Shown: piece by piece, positions 8,657 through 17,387 of the stretch | How positions within the stretch are numbered: the first letter of the stretch is position 1 | Layout: the number at the start of each line of letters is the position of its first letter | The notes under the pieces: generated by a model | What the model saw: only the letters and a program-made list of their open reading frames with translations | Databases searched by the model: none | Told to the model about the DNA's origin: nothing | Assembly: GCA_004558975.1 (NCBI GenBank) | Contig: SFZB01000004.1 | Coordinates: 1 to 30,835, forward strand | Source: a bacterium | GTDB lineage: Bacteria; Bacillota; Clostridia; Oscillospirales; CAG-272 | Length of the DNA: 30,835 bases | Direction: 5' to 3' | Position numbers and translations under genes: made by a program

Positions 8657-9967
8657 ATGAAAGATTGGTTGCGGTTCTTTTTCGGCGGTTTTTTCACGAA
8701 CAAACGGCTTTCGGAGGCTCCCGAGCGATCCGTCTGGAACACGGTCCTGAGCCTGTTTCTTGCCTTCTTCCTTGTATGGGGAGGGCTTTCCTTGGGGTAT
8801 GCCGCCTCGTTCGGGCGCCACTATGCCGCGGCGGAGGACTTCCGCACGTTTCTTTGCGCCTCGCTCGGGAAGGATAATCCTTACGGCGTGTCCCTCCGTA
8901 TCGATGGCGGAAAGCTCTCGGCGCAGTATGACGGGGAGCGTAACTGCATCAATACTTTTGACAGCCCGGATGCCGGCTACCGCCTGGTGGTAGACACCCG
9001 CCCGAAAGAAACGACCTATGACGATTTTACGGTGGTGTGTCGCGACCCGGACGGTCAGACCGTCTCCTATGATGCCTACAAAGCGATGGACGACGCACAG
9101 CGTGAACGGTATGAATGCCGCATGGAATACAGCGGCGCCGCATTGGATGTATCCCGCGGCATCGCGGATTATGAAGCGTATCTCGGAGCCGTCTGCGATG
9201 TGAACGCCGCACAGTATGACCGAGAGATTGCCGAAAAATATGCCGCTCTGCAACGCGACAGGGGCGACAGCGAAGAAAGTCGGCGCAATTTTGAGAACGG
9301 GGTCTACGAGTTATACTTCGCCGCGAAATACCCCGACTTTGTCGGGAAGGATGCCTATGGCGCGGCGCCGACTCTGCGTACCTACTATATGGAGCTAGAA
9401 AACCGCGCGCCCGACCGGAAATATGTTCTCCTTTTCGATGACATCGCCATGTGTGCCTTCGGAACCGATACCGGGGTCTTTGTGGACTTCGCCGGTTATG
9501 TGTCGAAGCTCGATGACGGCGCCGTCACCACGCGCGAAATGACAGCGGAGCAGACAGAAGAAAACCTGGATGCCATGATCCGCGCGCTTTTCAGGAGCGG
9601 CAGTGCACTCGCGTCCTTTGTGTTCCTGTTCAGCCTCATGCAAATGGTTCCCTTCTATCTGCTTGCGGTGCTGCTCCTGACAATCCTCGTATGGATTGCC
9701 TGCAGAATCGGACACGCGAGCGATTGCACCGGCTTTTTCGGTGCCTTCAAAGCGGTCGGCGCCACCCTCACGATGAGCGCCGTTGCAACGGCGCTGAACG
9801 CCGTCATTCTCTCGTTCGTCATGTCGCGTTGGACGGTATTCCGCGTGGCGATGATCCTTTTCCCCATCATCGTCACCGTGCGCCTGATCGTCTTCGTGAT
9901 CGCCTGTATCCGTGCCGCCGGGGAGCGTAAAAACGACGCCACGCCCGATCCCCCCGCAGATATGTAA
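8657..9967 (+). CDS. Membrane protein of unknown function with large extracytoplasmic domain
   Basis: I chose ATG 8657 (436 residues), preceded by GGTGG about 5 bases away; two GTG codons just upstream (8648, 8651) are alternatives. One membrane span lies near residues 24-50 (VLSLFLAFFLVWGGLSLGY). A hydrophilic stretch of roughly 260 residues follows, rich in Asp, Tyr and Arg, and at least three more spans lie at the C terminus (about 315-350, 365-390, 395-420). The topology of one span, an external domain and a C-terminal bundle recalls DUF1189-type proteins, but I see no decisive motif. It follows GH31 by 50 bases and precedes a strong bidirectional terminator, so it is probably the last gene of the glycan locus. 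It contains no catalytic signature I recognise. Confidence 0.75.
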   Translation: MKDWLRFFFGGFFTNKRLSEAPERSVWNTVLSLFLAFFLVWGGLSLGYAASFGRHYAAAEDFRTFLCASLGKDNPYGVSLRIDGGKLSAQYDGERNCINTFDSPDAGYRLVVDTRPKETTYDDFTVVCRDPDGQTVSYDAYKAMDDAQRERYECRMEYSGAALDVSRGIADYEAYLGAVCDVNAAQYDREIAEKYAALQRDRGDSEESRRNFENGVYELYFAAKYPDFVGKDAYGAAPTLRTYYMELENRAPDRKYVLLFDDIAMCAFGTDTGVFVDFAGYVSKLDDGAVTTREMTAEQTEENLDAMIRALFRSGSALASFVFLFSLMQMVPFYLLAVLLLTILVWIACRIGHASDCTGFFGAFKAVGATLTMSAVATALNAVILSFVMSRWTVFRVAMILFPIIVTVRLIVFVIACIRAAGERKNDATPDPPADM

Positions 9968-10043
9968 CGCCGCCCGCCTCATGGGATTTCGGCACAGCAC
10001 CCAACACGGCAATATCGACACCCCATGGCTTGAATTGCGCCGG

Positions 10044-10087
10044 AAAAACGGAGAGAACCGCCTTTCAAAAGGCGGCTCTCCGTTTTT
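10044..10087. terminator. Bidirectional intrinsic terminator
   Basis: AAAAACGGAGAG ... CCGCCTTT is complementary to AAAGGCGG CTCTCCGTTTTT, interrupted only by an AA bulge. The hairpin has a T-run on either strand, so it serves both the plus-strand membrane-protein gene ending at 9967 and serA ending at 10124 on the minus strand. Confidence 0.9.
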
Positions 10088-10123
10088 GTATTCTGTTTTG
10101 TATCGTAAGCCGTATCTTCACGA

Positions 10124-11284
10124 TCACAGGACGCGGACGCGGATGACCCCACGTTCCTCTGCGAGGGCGCGGACGGTCTCCTCGCTCGGGCAGGCGGCGA
10201 CGTCGATCAGCGTGTAGGCGTATGCCCCGCGCGATTTGTTGACCATGGCTTCGATATTGATGCCCTCCGCCGCGATGCGGGAGCTGAGGGCACTCAGCAT
10301 ATTCGGGATATTGCGGTGCAGGACGCACACGCGGCTGGACGTGATGCGCGGTGCCGAGACGTCCGGGTAGTTGACCGAGTGCGTGATGTTGCCGTTCACG
10401 AGATAGTCGGAGAGTTCGTCTGCCGCCATCACGGCGCAGTTGTCCTCGCTCTCGGGAGTGGACGCGCCGAGGTGCGGGATCGCGATGACGCCGGGGATCG
10501 AAAGGATCTCCTCGGTCGGGAAGTCGACGACATAGGCGCTGACCTTACCGCTCCCCAGCGCCGCGCGGACAGCCTCGGTATCGACAAGTGCGTCACGCGC
10601 AAAGTTTAAGATACGGACACCGTCCTTCATGGCGGCGAAAGCATCCGCGTTCAGCATCCCGCGCGTCTCATCGTTCAGCGGTACGTGCACCGTAATGTAG
10701 TCGCAGGTCGCGTAAATATCCTCGACATCCGTCACATGGTAGACGGCGGGCGAGAGGTTCCACGCCGCGCGCACCGAGAGATATGGGTCATAGCCCAGGA
10801 CCGTCATGCCGAGCGCGAGCGCCGCGTTCGCGACAAGAACCCCGATGGCGCCGAGACCGATGACACCGAGTTTTTTGCCCTTGATCTCAGGCCCCGCGAA
10901 CTGTCCTTTTCCCTTCTCGACCAGTTTCGCGACCCCTGTTTCGTTTTGCAGGCTTTTCGCCCATTCGATTCCCTCGACGACCCGCCGGGAGGACAGGAGC
11001 AGACCCGCGAGCACCAGTTCCTTGACAGCGTTGGCGTTCGCGCCGGGCGTGTTGAACACGACGATGCCGCGTTCACTGCAGGCGTCGACTGGAATGTTAT
11101 TGACCCCGGCACCCGCGCGGGCGATGGCATAAAGGCTCGCCGGGAGAGTTGTGTCATGGAGCGACGCGGAGCGCACCAGTACGCCGGCGGCGCCGGTGAG
11201 CTCCTCCGTCACCGTGAAGCGGGCAGGATCCAGGCGACCCGTCCCGCAGGATGCGATCTTGTTCATCGTACAAATGTTCATCAT
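10124..11284 (-). CDS. serA: D-3-phosphoglycerate dehydrogenase with ACT domain
   Basis: The protein has 386 residues. It oxidises 3-phosphoglycerate to 3-phosphohydroxypyruvate with NAD, the first step of serine synthesis, in the cytosol. The N terminus (MNICTMNKIAS) matches the short clostridial SerA form. The NAD-binding fold carries GVIGLGAIG (residues 140-148), the active site has Arg230 (NFARDALVD) and His271 (PHLGASTPES), and a C-terminal ACT domain (about 318-386) is the usual site of serine feedback. AAAGGAG lies 11 bases before the first of two tandem ATG codons, so the start is 11284 or 11281. serC, its usual partner, is absent here. The gene follows the serine hydrolase gene by about 80 bases with no strong terminator between, so read-through is possible. 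Confidence 0.93.
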   Translation of the reverse strand: MMNICTMNKIASCGTGRLDPARFTVTEELTGAAGVLVRSASLHDTTLPASLYAIARAGAGVNNIPVDACSERGIVVFNTPGANANAVKELVLAGLLLSSRRVVEGIEWAKSLQNETGVAKLVEKGKGQFAGPEIKGKKLGVIGLGAIGVLVANAALALGMTVLGYDPYLSVRAAWNLSPAVYHVTDVEDIYATCDYITVHVPLNDETRGMLNADAFAAMKDGVRILNFARDALVDTEAVRAALGSGKVSAYVVDFPTEEILSIPGVIAIPHLGASTPESEDNCAVMAADELSDYLVNGNITHSVNYPDVSAPRITSSRVCVLHRNIPNMLSALSSRIAAEGINIEAMVNKSRGAYAYTLIDVAACPSEETVRALAEERGVIRVRVL

Positions 11285-11365
11285 GCGTTGTCATTCTCCT
11301 TTAAATTGATATTGACGACTATTCTATCATATTTTTCGGGGTTTGCATAGCCCCTGCCTGAAATT

Positions 11366-13243
11366 TTATTCCTTGTCGCGGTCACGGCGGCGCCGCATGG
11401 CGCGTGTCGTGAGTTTCCCGAGTCTCTCGCGCAAAATACCGCCGGCGAGCCGCGGCGGCCGCCCCGCCGCCTTCTCCTCCTCGCCGCTCGTCGCATACAG
11501 CACGGGTTCCATACAATGGAGCACACGGTCGCGCACAACGCGATCCCCGATATGCCGGCGCAGGGGCGCATAGATATTCGGTCGTCCGCCCGCATTGTTG
11601 ACGAACGCGGTCAGCATGACCCCGATGAGCGAGATGCCGGGTGCCTCCGAGAGTGAAACGACCGCCTGCCCGTTCCCGACGCAGTGGATCTTGATCCGGC
11701 GGCTGTTCGGGAGTTCGGGGAACACAAGGCTGAACCGCAGGACGGTCTCCCCGTCCTCATCCGGTGCCAAAGTACAGAGCGTCCCCACAAAATACGGCTC
11801 CTCCTTGTACATGACAGTCGCGTAGCGGTAGGTGCCGTACCCGCACGGCAGGCGATAAACCGTCTCGCCCTCCGTCACGGTGAGCGTCATCTCCTCGCCC
11901 TCCGCCGCGAACCCGACCGAGACAATCCCCGGCGTGTGGCTGTTCTGGATCATCCGCCACACGAAGGGCATGAAACTCATATTGTTGCGCTCGACCCAGA
12001 AGACCCCGGCGGCGGTACGCACGGCGTCGGGAATTTCTTCGGCTTTGCCGGGTGAGAACAAGTCCTCGTGCCGATGGCGGAGCGGCACCCCGCAGCGCGC
12101 GCAGAAGAAATTCTGTTCGGTGCGGCGCAGCGCGCGCACCGACGAGGGCGACGGGAGGAGCGGGCGGGTCGGGAAATCTTCACCGACCGCCGCCGTGATC
12201 TCAGCGAGGGTCGCCGCGTCGCAGAAAAATTCGCTGTTTCCCGACGTGTAGAGCGCCACGACCCCGTTCTTCCCGCACCACATATTCTGCCCCATCATAC
12301 CGTTGAACAGGCAGGCGGAGCCGTCCTTTGCCACCCAGAGATGGTAGCCGTAATCATAGGCGCCGAGGACGTCCCGCACGTGCATCTGTGCCGTCGTCGC
12401 CTCGGCAACATAGTCGGCGGGGAGAATCTGTTTCCCGCGCCATACGCCCCCGTCGGCAATCATTCTCCCGAATTTCATCAGGTCAATGGGCGCAAAATAC
12501 ATGCCCCAGCCGCCCTTGGCGACCCCGTCGGGCGCCCGCTCGATGAGGTACTGCGTAATGCCGAGCGGAGTGAATACCCGTTCGGCAAGAATGTCCTCGA
12601 GGTGCCGACCGCCGATCTTCTCCACCGCGGCGGCGAGCATATAGGAGTTCATGCTGTTGTAAAAGAAATCCGTCCCCGGCTCAAAGGTGGGGCGCGAAGA
12701 GAGGAACGCCCGTTTCCAGTCCGCGATCGTGACACTCGCCGCCTCGTTGATATCGGTCACGCCGGCGCTCATCGTGAGCAGGTGCCGGAGGGTCATGCGC
12801 TTCATACGCGGCGAGACCGACGTCGGCAGCTCGTCCCGGAAGATGTCGACGAGCCGATCCGTGAGGTGCAGTTTCCCGTCCCCGATGAGCAGACCGACGG
12901 CGAAAGACGTAATGGTCTTCGCCATGGAATGCGTGAGCGTCGGAATGCGCGGGCTGTACCCGGGTGCGGACGCGGCAACGATGAGGCGCCCGCCGCGCTC
13001 CACGAGCAGGTGATGCAGGTGGGTGCCGGGTTGCCCCTCGAGGGTGTGCAGGAGCGCGTCCATGGTGCGGGAGGAGATTCCCGCCGTCTCCGGCGCGTAC
13101 AGCCGCGGCATTTCGGGCGCCGCCTCCGGCGGCATCACCGCCCCCTTCTGCGGGTAATAGGGAATCTGCTCCGGGTGAGCGCTCCCCGCAACGCAGGTTT
13201 TATAGAGGTAATCCACCGAGTGTCTCATCACCGTCAGATTCAT
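11366..13243 (-). CDS. Beta-lactamase-fold serine hydrolase (class C / PBP4*-like) with unknown C-terminal region
   Basis: The start at ATG 13243 has GGAGG 8 bases upstream and gives 625 residues. Residues about 50-370 form a class C beta-lactamase/DD-peptidase-type domain: THSMAKT with nucleophile Ser106 and Lys109, FFYNSMNSY (Tyr195 as the second catalytic motif) and FNGMMGQN in the third-motif position. Members of this family act as esterases, D-aminopeptidases or peptidoglycan hydrolases. No signal peptide or membrane anchor is visible, so it appears to be cytoplasmic, which argues against a cell-wall role. Residues about 380-625 add a region with one CARC motif (Cys-x-x-Cys) and several beta-like stretches, ending in a very basic tail (MRRRRDRDKE). 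A strong promoter at 13281-13309 drives it, divergent from the ABC exporter. The reaction and substrate are unknown. Confidence 0.8.
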   Translation of the reverse strand: MNLTVMRHSVDYLYKTCVAGSAHPEQIPYYPQKGAVMPPEAAPEMPRLYAPETAGISSRTMDALLHTLEGQPGTHLHHLLVERGGRLIVAASAPGYSPRIPTLTHSMAKTITSFAVGLLIGDGKLHLTDRLVDIFRDELPTSVSPRMKRMTLRHLLTMSAGVTDINEAASVTIADWKRAFLSSRPTFEPGTDFFYNSMNSYMLAAAVEKIGGRHLEDILAERVFTPLGITQYLIERAPDGVAKGGWGMYFAPIDLMKFGRMIADGGVWRGKQILPADYVAEATTAQMHVRDVLGAYDYGYHLWVAKDGSACLFNGMMGQNMWCGKNGVVALYTSGNSEFFCDAATLAEITAAVGEDFPTRPLLPSPSSVRALRRTEQNFFCARCGVPLRHRHEDLFSPGKAEEIPDAVRTAAGVFWVERNNMSFMPFVWRMIQNSHTPGIVSVGFAAEGEEMTLTVTEGETVYRLPCGYGTYRYATVMYKEEPYFVGTLCTLAPDEDGETVLRFSLVFPELPNSRRIKIHCVGNGQAVVSLSEAPGISLIGVMLTAFVNNAGGRPNIYAPLRRHIGDRVVRDRVLHCMEPVLYATSGEEEKAAGRPPRLAGGILRERLGKLTTRAMRRRRDRDKE

Positions 13244-13280
13244 GCTTCCGTCCTCCGTTTTCCGTGTCCGTTCTGTTTTT

Positions 13281-13309
13281 ATTGTAAGAGGGTTTCCCCG
13301 TTCTGTCAA
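13281..13309 (-). promoter_or_regulatory. Sigma-A promoter of the serine hydrolase gene
   Basis: On the minus strand TTGACA (13304-13309) and TACAAT (13281-13286) are separated by exactly 17 bases: a consensus -35 and a 5/6 -10. The start codon lies about 38 bases downstream of the -10 box. Confidence 0.85.
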
Positions 13310-13350
13310 GTCACGCACGGCGGCGCGCAGAATTCTTTTTATCATTAAAC

Positions 13351-13379
13351 TTTACAAATAGACGCAGGTGTGCTAAAAT
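13351..13379 (+). promoter_or_regulatory. Sigma-A promoter (extended -10) of the ABC exporter operon
   Basis: TTTACA (13351-13356) and TAAAAT (13374-13379) are separated by 17 bases, and a TGC just before the -10 makes it an extended -10 promoter. The untranslated leader of about 90 bases contains a 7-bp hairpin (13409-13415 with 13425-13431). It faces away from the promoter at 13281-13309, with 41 bases between the two -35 boxes. Confidence 0.82.
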
Positions 13380-13474
13380 AGCGGATATATCGGTCGCATG
13401 ACCCACGCCGTCCGCCGAGCTCCCGCGGACGTCGCTGCCCGGGCGGTGTGGAGCGCCGCCAAAAAAATACCGCT

Positions 13475-15283
13475 ATGTTGTTTCATCGCTACTTAAAACC
13501 GTTTTATCTGCGCTACGCGCCGCTGTACCTTCTCGGGATTGCGGCGCTTGTCGTCGTGAACTACGCACAGCTCTATATCCCCGAATACCTCGGGAGCCTG
13601 ATTGATCTCTGCACCGCCGCCGCAAGAGAGGGCACCCCCCTCACCGTCTCCGACATCGGCGGTCTGCTCCTCGGCGTGTTGCTCGTCGCCGTGATTCTGT
13701 TCGTCGGGCGGAGCATCTGGCGCCTTTCCATCTTCAACGCATCGGGAAAGACCGAGGCGGGGCTCCGCCGCCTGATGTTCGGGAAGTCCGAGCGCCTTTC
13801 CCCCCGCTACTACCACGAGAACAAGGTCGGCGGCGTCATGGCGTGGTTCACGAGCGACCTCTCGACGGTCGAGGAATACCTCGGCTGGGGGACGGTCATG
13901 TCGGTGGACGCCATTTTCCTCTCGCTCCTGACCGTCTGGCGCATGATCCGGCTCGACTGGGTGATGACGCTGTTTTTGCTCCTGCCGCTCCTGCTCATTA
14001 TCGTGTGGGGGGCGCTGGTCGAGAAATACATGTCGATGAAGTGGGACGCGCGCCAGCAGGCGTTCGACCGCCTCTACGACTTCTCGCAGGAGAGCTTCAC
14101 GGGGCTCGCCGTCATCAAGGCGTTCGTCAAGGAGACGCAGGAACTCCATGCCTTCGCTAAGGTCGCGCGGCGCAACCGCGACGAGAGCGTTTCCTTCGTG
14201 CGCTTGTCTGTCCTCTTCGACGTCATTATCTCCATCATCATCGGCGTCTGCATGGCGGCGCTCCTCGCCCTCGGCGGCTATTTTGTCTGGCGGCTCACGG
14301 GGGGTGCACCCGCCGTGATCTTCGGGCATGAGATGGATCTCACCGCCGGCGGGGTCGTCACCTTCATCGGCTACTTCGATACCCTCATCTGGCCCATGAT
14401 GGCGATGGGGCAGATCGTCTCCATGCGCTCGCGCTTCCGTGCCTCCATGCACAGGATTACCCGCTTCCTCGACGAAGATGAGGAGCTCCGCGACGCGCCG
14501 GACGCCGCGCCGCTCCGGGACGTGCGGGGCGGGATTGCGGTACGGCACCTCACGTTTGCCTACCCTGCGACCGAGAGCGACGCGCTCTCGGACGTCTCCT
14601 TCACCGTCGCCCCGGGCGAGACGGTCGGCATCGTCGGCCGTGTCGGGTGCGGGAAGACTACGCTCGTCTCGCTCCTGCTTCGGCTCTGGAACGTGCCGGA
14701 GGGCACCGTCCTCTTTGACGGGCAGGACATCATGCACGCCACCGCCGCGAGCGTGCGGGAGGCGGTCGCCTATGTGCCGCAGGATCAGTTCCTGTTCAGC
14801 GACACGATCCGCGGCAATATCGCCCTCGCAAAACCCGATGCCACCGACGAAGAGATCCGCGCAGCGGCGCGGTTCGCCGACGTGGATGACAACATCACCG
14901 CATTCCGCGGCGGGTACGACACCGTCCTCGGCGAGCGTGGCGTGACGCTCTCGGGCGGGCAGAAACAGCGCGTCGCCATGGCGCGCGCGGCGCTGAAGGA
15001 CGCGCCCATCATGATTTTTGACGACTCGGTCTCCGCCGTCGATATGGCGACCGAGGAACGCATTCTGTCCCACATCGCGAAAGAGCGCCGCGGTAAGACG
15101 ACGCTCATCGTCGCCTCGCGTGTCTCGACCGTTGCCGGGGCGGATCGGATTCTGGTGCTCCGCGACGGGCGGGTGGAGGCGTTCGACACGCCCGCGCGCC
15201 TTAGTGAGACGTCCGAGACGTACCGCACCATGGTGCGCCTGCAAGCGCTGGAACGGGAAGCCGGAGGGGGTGAGACCGCATGA
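13475..15283 (+). CDS. ABC exporter half-transporter, degenerate-site subunit
   Basis: Type IV (exporter) fold: six membrane spans in residues about 10-310, then an ATPase domain. Walker A is GRVGCGKTT (near residue 388), the signature LSGGQ is intact, and Walker B is IMIFDD, with Asp517 in place of the catalytic glutamate. The switch histidine is replaced by Ser548 (VASRVST). These two losses mark the degenerate ATP site of heterodimeric exporters such as TM287/288 and BmrCD. The partner gene overlaps by 4 bases (ATGA). The start is uncertain: ATG 13475 gives 602 residues, GTG 13448 would add 9; neither has a well-spaced ribosome binding site. Such pairs export drugs, peptides or lipids; the substrate here is unknown. 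Confidence 0.9.
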   Translation: MLFHRYLKPFYLRYAPLYLLGIAALVVVNYAQLYIPEYLGSLIDLCTAAAREGTPLTVSDIGGLLLGVLLVAVILFVGRSIWRLSIFNASGKTEAGLRRLMFGKSERLSPRYYHENKVGGVMAWFTSDLSTVEEYLGWGTVMSVDAIFLSLLTVWRMIRLDWVMTLFLLLPLLLIIVWGALVEKYMSMKWDARQQAFDRLYDFSQESFTGLAVIKAFVKETQELHAFAKVARRNRDESVSFVRLSVLFDVIISIIIGVCMAALLALGGYFVWRLTGGAPAVIFGHEMDLTAGGVVTFIGYFDTLIWPMMAMGQIVSMRSRFRASMHRITRFLDEDEELRDAPDAAPLRDVRGGIAVRHLTFAYPATESDALSDVSFTVAPGETVGIVGRVGCGKTTLVSLLLRLWNVPEGTVLFDGQDIMHATAASVREAVAYVPQDQFLFSDTIRGNIALAKPDATDEEIRAAARFADVDDNITAFRGGYDTVLGERGVTLSGGQKQRVAMARAALKDAPIMIFDDSVSAVDMATEERILSHIAKERRGKTTLIVASRVSTVAGADRILVLRDGRVEAFDTPARLSETSETYRTMVRLQALEREAGGGETA

Positions 15284-17130
15284 CAAACGAAGATCAGCGC
15301 GAACGCCTGTTCGGCGACCGCCCGATTCCGAGTCGGGAACTGCTCTCCCGGGCGCTCCGGTACATGAAGCCGGAATGGCGTCGGTTCCTCATCGCCGCCG
15401 TCCTCATCGTCCTCAATGTCGGGCTCGACATCGTCCTGCCGCTCCTTGTGAGCCGCGTGACCGACCTGCTCACGGGCGGGACGTTCTCGCTCGTCCACCT
15501 CTTTGCCCTTGCGGGCTCCTACTGCGTCATCTGCGTGTTGAATCAGGGGTTCCTCTACCTCGAATCCATGATCCTGCAAAAAGCGGGGCAAAGCGCGATT
15601 TTACGGCTCCGCCTGGAGATTTTCGAGCATATCGAGAGCCTCTCCCGCGGGCAGCTCTCCGAGATGCCGGTCGGCGCGCTCGTGACGCGCGTCGCCACCT
15701 ATACGGCGTCGCTCTCCGACCTCTTCACGAGCGTCCTCGTCGATATGCTCAGGAACATTCTGACCGTCGTCGGGGTGTACGCCGTCATGCTGTTCATTTC
15801 GTGGCGCCTCGCGCTCGTCATGCTGCTGTTCGTCGTCGCCGTGTTCGTGACCTCCCTGCTCTTCCGCCGCCATGTGTCGAAGCTCTTCCGCGCCGAGCGC
15901 GGCTGTATTTCGGAGCTCAATACCTTCCTCAGTGAGAATCTGTCGGGCATGAAGCTCATTCAGGTCTTTGACCGAGAGGATCTCAAAGCGCTCGAGATGT
16001 GTACGAAGAACGAGCGGCTCCGCCGCGCCCGCTACCGTGTGGTCGTGGCGTTCGGTATCTACCGCCCCTTTATTTCCTTTCTGTATATGCTCGCCGTCGC
16101 CGTGACCTTCTTCTTCGGCGTGTCGCTCTCGCTCTCGCCGGGTATGATCGTCGCGTTCTACCTCTACCTCTCGAACTTCTTCAACCCGATTCAGAACCTC
16201 GCCGACCAGCTCAACCGCCTGCAGGAGGCATTCACCGCCTGCGAGCGCATCTTCAACCTGCTGGACGTCGCGCCCGAGGTGCGCGACCTGCCGGGCGCCG
16301 TCGACATCGGCGAGGTGCGCGGGGAGATTGAGTTCCGCGACGTGTGGTTCGCCTATGAAGGCGACGACTGGATTCTGCGGGGCGTCTCCTTTGTGGTGCC
16401 GGCGGGGAAAACGTGCGCCTTCGTCGGTGCCACGGGCGCCGGTAAGACGACGATCCTCTCGCTCCTTGTCCGCAATTACGAGATTCAACGCGGGCAAATC
16501 CTCATCGACGGGCAGGACATCACGAAGTTTACCGTGAAATCCCTGCGCCGTGCCATCGGGCAGATGCTGCAGGACGTGTTCCTGTTCAGCGGCTCCGTCC
16601 GCTCCAACCTCACGATGAACGACCCCGACGTCCCGGACGCGGCGGTGACGGAAGCGGTGCGCTACGTCGGCGCCGACCGTTTCCTCGGCGACCTCCCGGC
16701 GGGGCTCGACCGCGAGGTGCTCGCCGGCGGCGAGAACTTCTCGCAGGGGGAGCGTCAGCTGCTGTCCTTTGCGCGCACGGTACTCCACCGCCCGCAGATT
16801 CTGATTCTCGACGAGGCGACCGCGAACATCGACACCGAGACGGAGGTTCTGATTCAGCAGTCGCTCGAGAAAATGCGTTCGATCGGCACCATGCTGGTCG
16901 TCGCGCACCGCCTCTCGACCGTCCGCGGGGCGGATCAGATCATCGTCCTCTCCGGGGGCGAGATTATCGAACGCGGCACGCATGAGGAACTCATTGCCAA
17001 AGGCGGCAAATACTATACCCTCTACGAACTCCAGCGCCACCGCGCGGACGCGGCGGCAGACGCCGCAGGGCTTGCCCCGACCGCGCCGACCGGCGCAACA
17101 CCCGATGCCGACGGCGCCGATAACGACTGA
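15280..17130 (+). CDS. ABC exporter half-transporter, catalytic-site subunit
   Basis: The protein has 616 residues, with a transmembrane domain to about residue 330 and an ATPase domain to about 580. Walker A (GATGAGKTT), Walker B with the catalytic Glu512 (LILDEATANID) and the switch His (VVAHRLST) are all intact. The signature is altered to FSQGE (487-491), which would face the degenerate Walker motifs of the partner. The intact site of the heterodimer therefore uses this subunit's Walker motifs with the partner's LSGGQ. An Ala/Asp-rich tail of some 30 residues follows. Its start overlaps the upstream gene by ATGA, so the two are translationally coupled and presumably made 1:1. The stop codon forms the first bases of a 16-bp tandem repeat. 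Confidence 0.92.
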   Translation: MTNEDQRERLFGDRPIPSRELLSRALRYMKPEWRRFLIAAVLIVLNVGLDIVLPLLVSRVTDLLTGGTFSLVHLFALAGSYCVICVLNQGFLYLESMILQKAGQSAILRLRLEIFEHIESLSRGQLSEMPVGALVTRVATYTASLSDLFTSVLVDMLRNILTVVGVYAVMLFISWRLALVMLLFVVAVFVTSLLFRRHVSKLFRAERGCISELNTFLSENLSGMKLIQVFDREDLKALEMCTKNERLRRARYRVVVAFGIYRPFISFLYMLAVAVTFFFGVSLSLSPGMIVAFYLYLSNFFNPIQNLADQLNRLQEAFTACERIFNLLDVAPEVRDLPGAVDIGEVRGEIEFRDVWFAYEGDDWILRGVSFVVPAGKTCAFVGATGAGKTTILSLLVRNYEIQRGQILIDGQDITKFTVKSLRRAIGQMLQDVFLFSGSVRSNLTMNDPDVPDAAVTEAVRYVGADRFLGDLPAGLDREVLAGGENFSQGERQLLSFARTVLHRPQILILDEATANIDTETEVLIQQSLEKMRSIGTMLVVAHRLSTVRGADQIIVLSGGEIIERGTHEELIAKGGKYYTLYELQRHRADAAADAAGLAPTAPTGATPDADGADND

Positions 17131-17185
17131 CGACGACCATGACTGACGACGACCATGACTGACGACGACCATGACTGACGACGAC
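17128..17185 (+). repeat. 16-bp tandem repeat beginning at the exporter stop codon
   Basis: Three exact copies of TGACGACGACCATGAC (17128-17143, 17144-17159, 17160-17175) are followed by a partial fourth (to 17185). Each copy starts with TGA, and the first TGA is the stop codon of the upstream ABC gene. Copy number could change without altering that protein. Confidence 0.92.
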
Positions 17186-17387
17186 AGTACCGGTAACAAA
17201 TGACGACGATGCCGTCGCTGATAACGACCGACGCCGTCGATGAAATCCCCGCCCTCTTCCTCTTCGCGTTTCCCTGCACAGCTCCCCTGCGCCGCCACAC
17301 CCCGCACCACCCCCCGCACCGCTCCCCGCTACTTTCCCCCGCGGCACTGCCCCCTTGCGGCGCATGTCACCGATTCCCCCGATACAA
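17186..17387. other. Non-coding gap, C-rich on the plus strand
   Basis: I see no gene here. The section about 17240-17380 is strongly pyrimidine-biased on the plus strand (runs of C and CT). An open frame crosses it without homologous-looking protein, as expected by chance at this GC content. It sits between the exporter operon and its terminator. Confidence 0.6.

Noticed and set aside
11341..11358. GGGG...CCCC hairpin between the serine hydrolase and serA genes
   Set aside because: The stem is only 4-5 bp and lacks a T-run, too weak to call a terminator.
11300..11360. Possible promoter for serA (TATGAT or TAGAAT on the minus strand)
   Set aside because: No acceptable -35 box lies at 16-18 bases; serA may depend on read-through from the serine hydrolase promoter, so I did not list it.
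13493..15286. 597-residue minus-strand frame opposite the first ABC gene
   Set aside because: It is a shadow of the ABC coding strand, with no recognisable domain and no ribosome binding site.
17128..17185. Possible CRISPR-like array
   Set aside because: The 16-bp units are directly adjacent without spacers and no cas genes are present.
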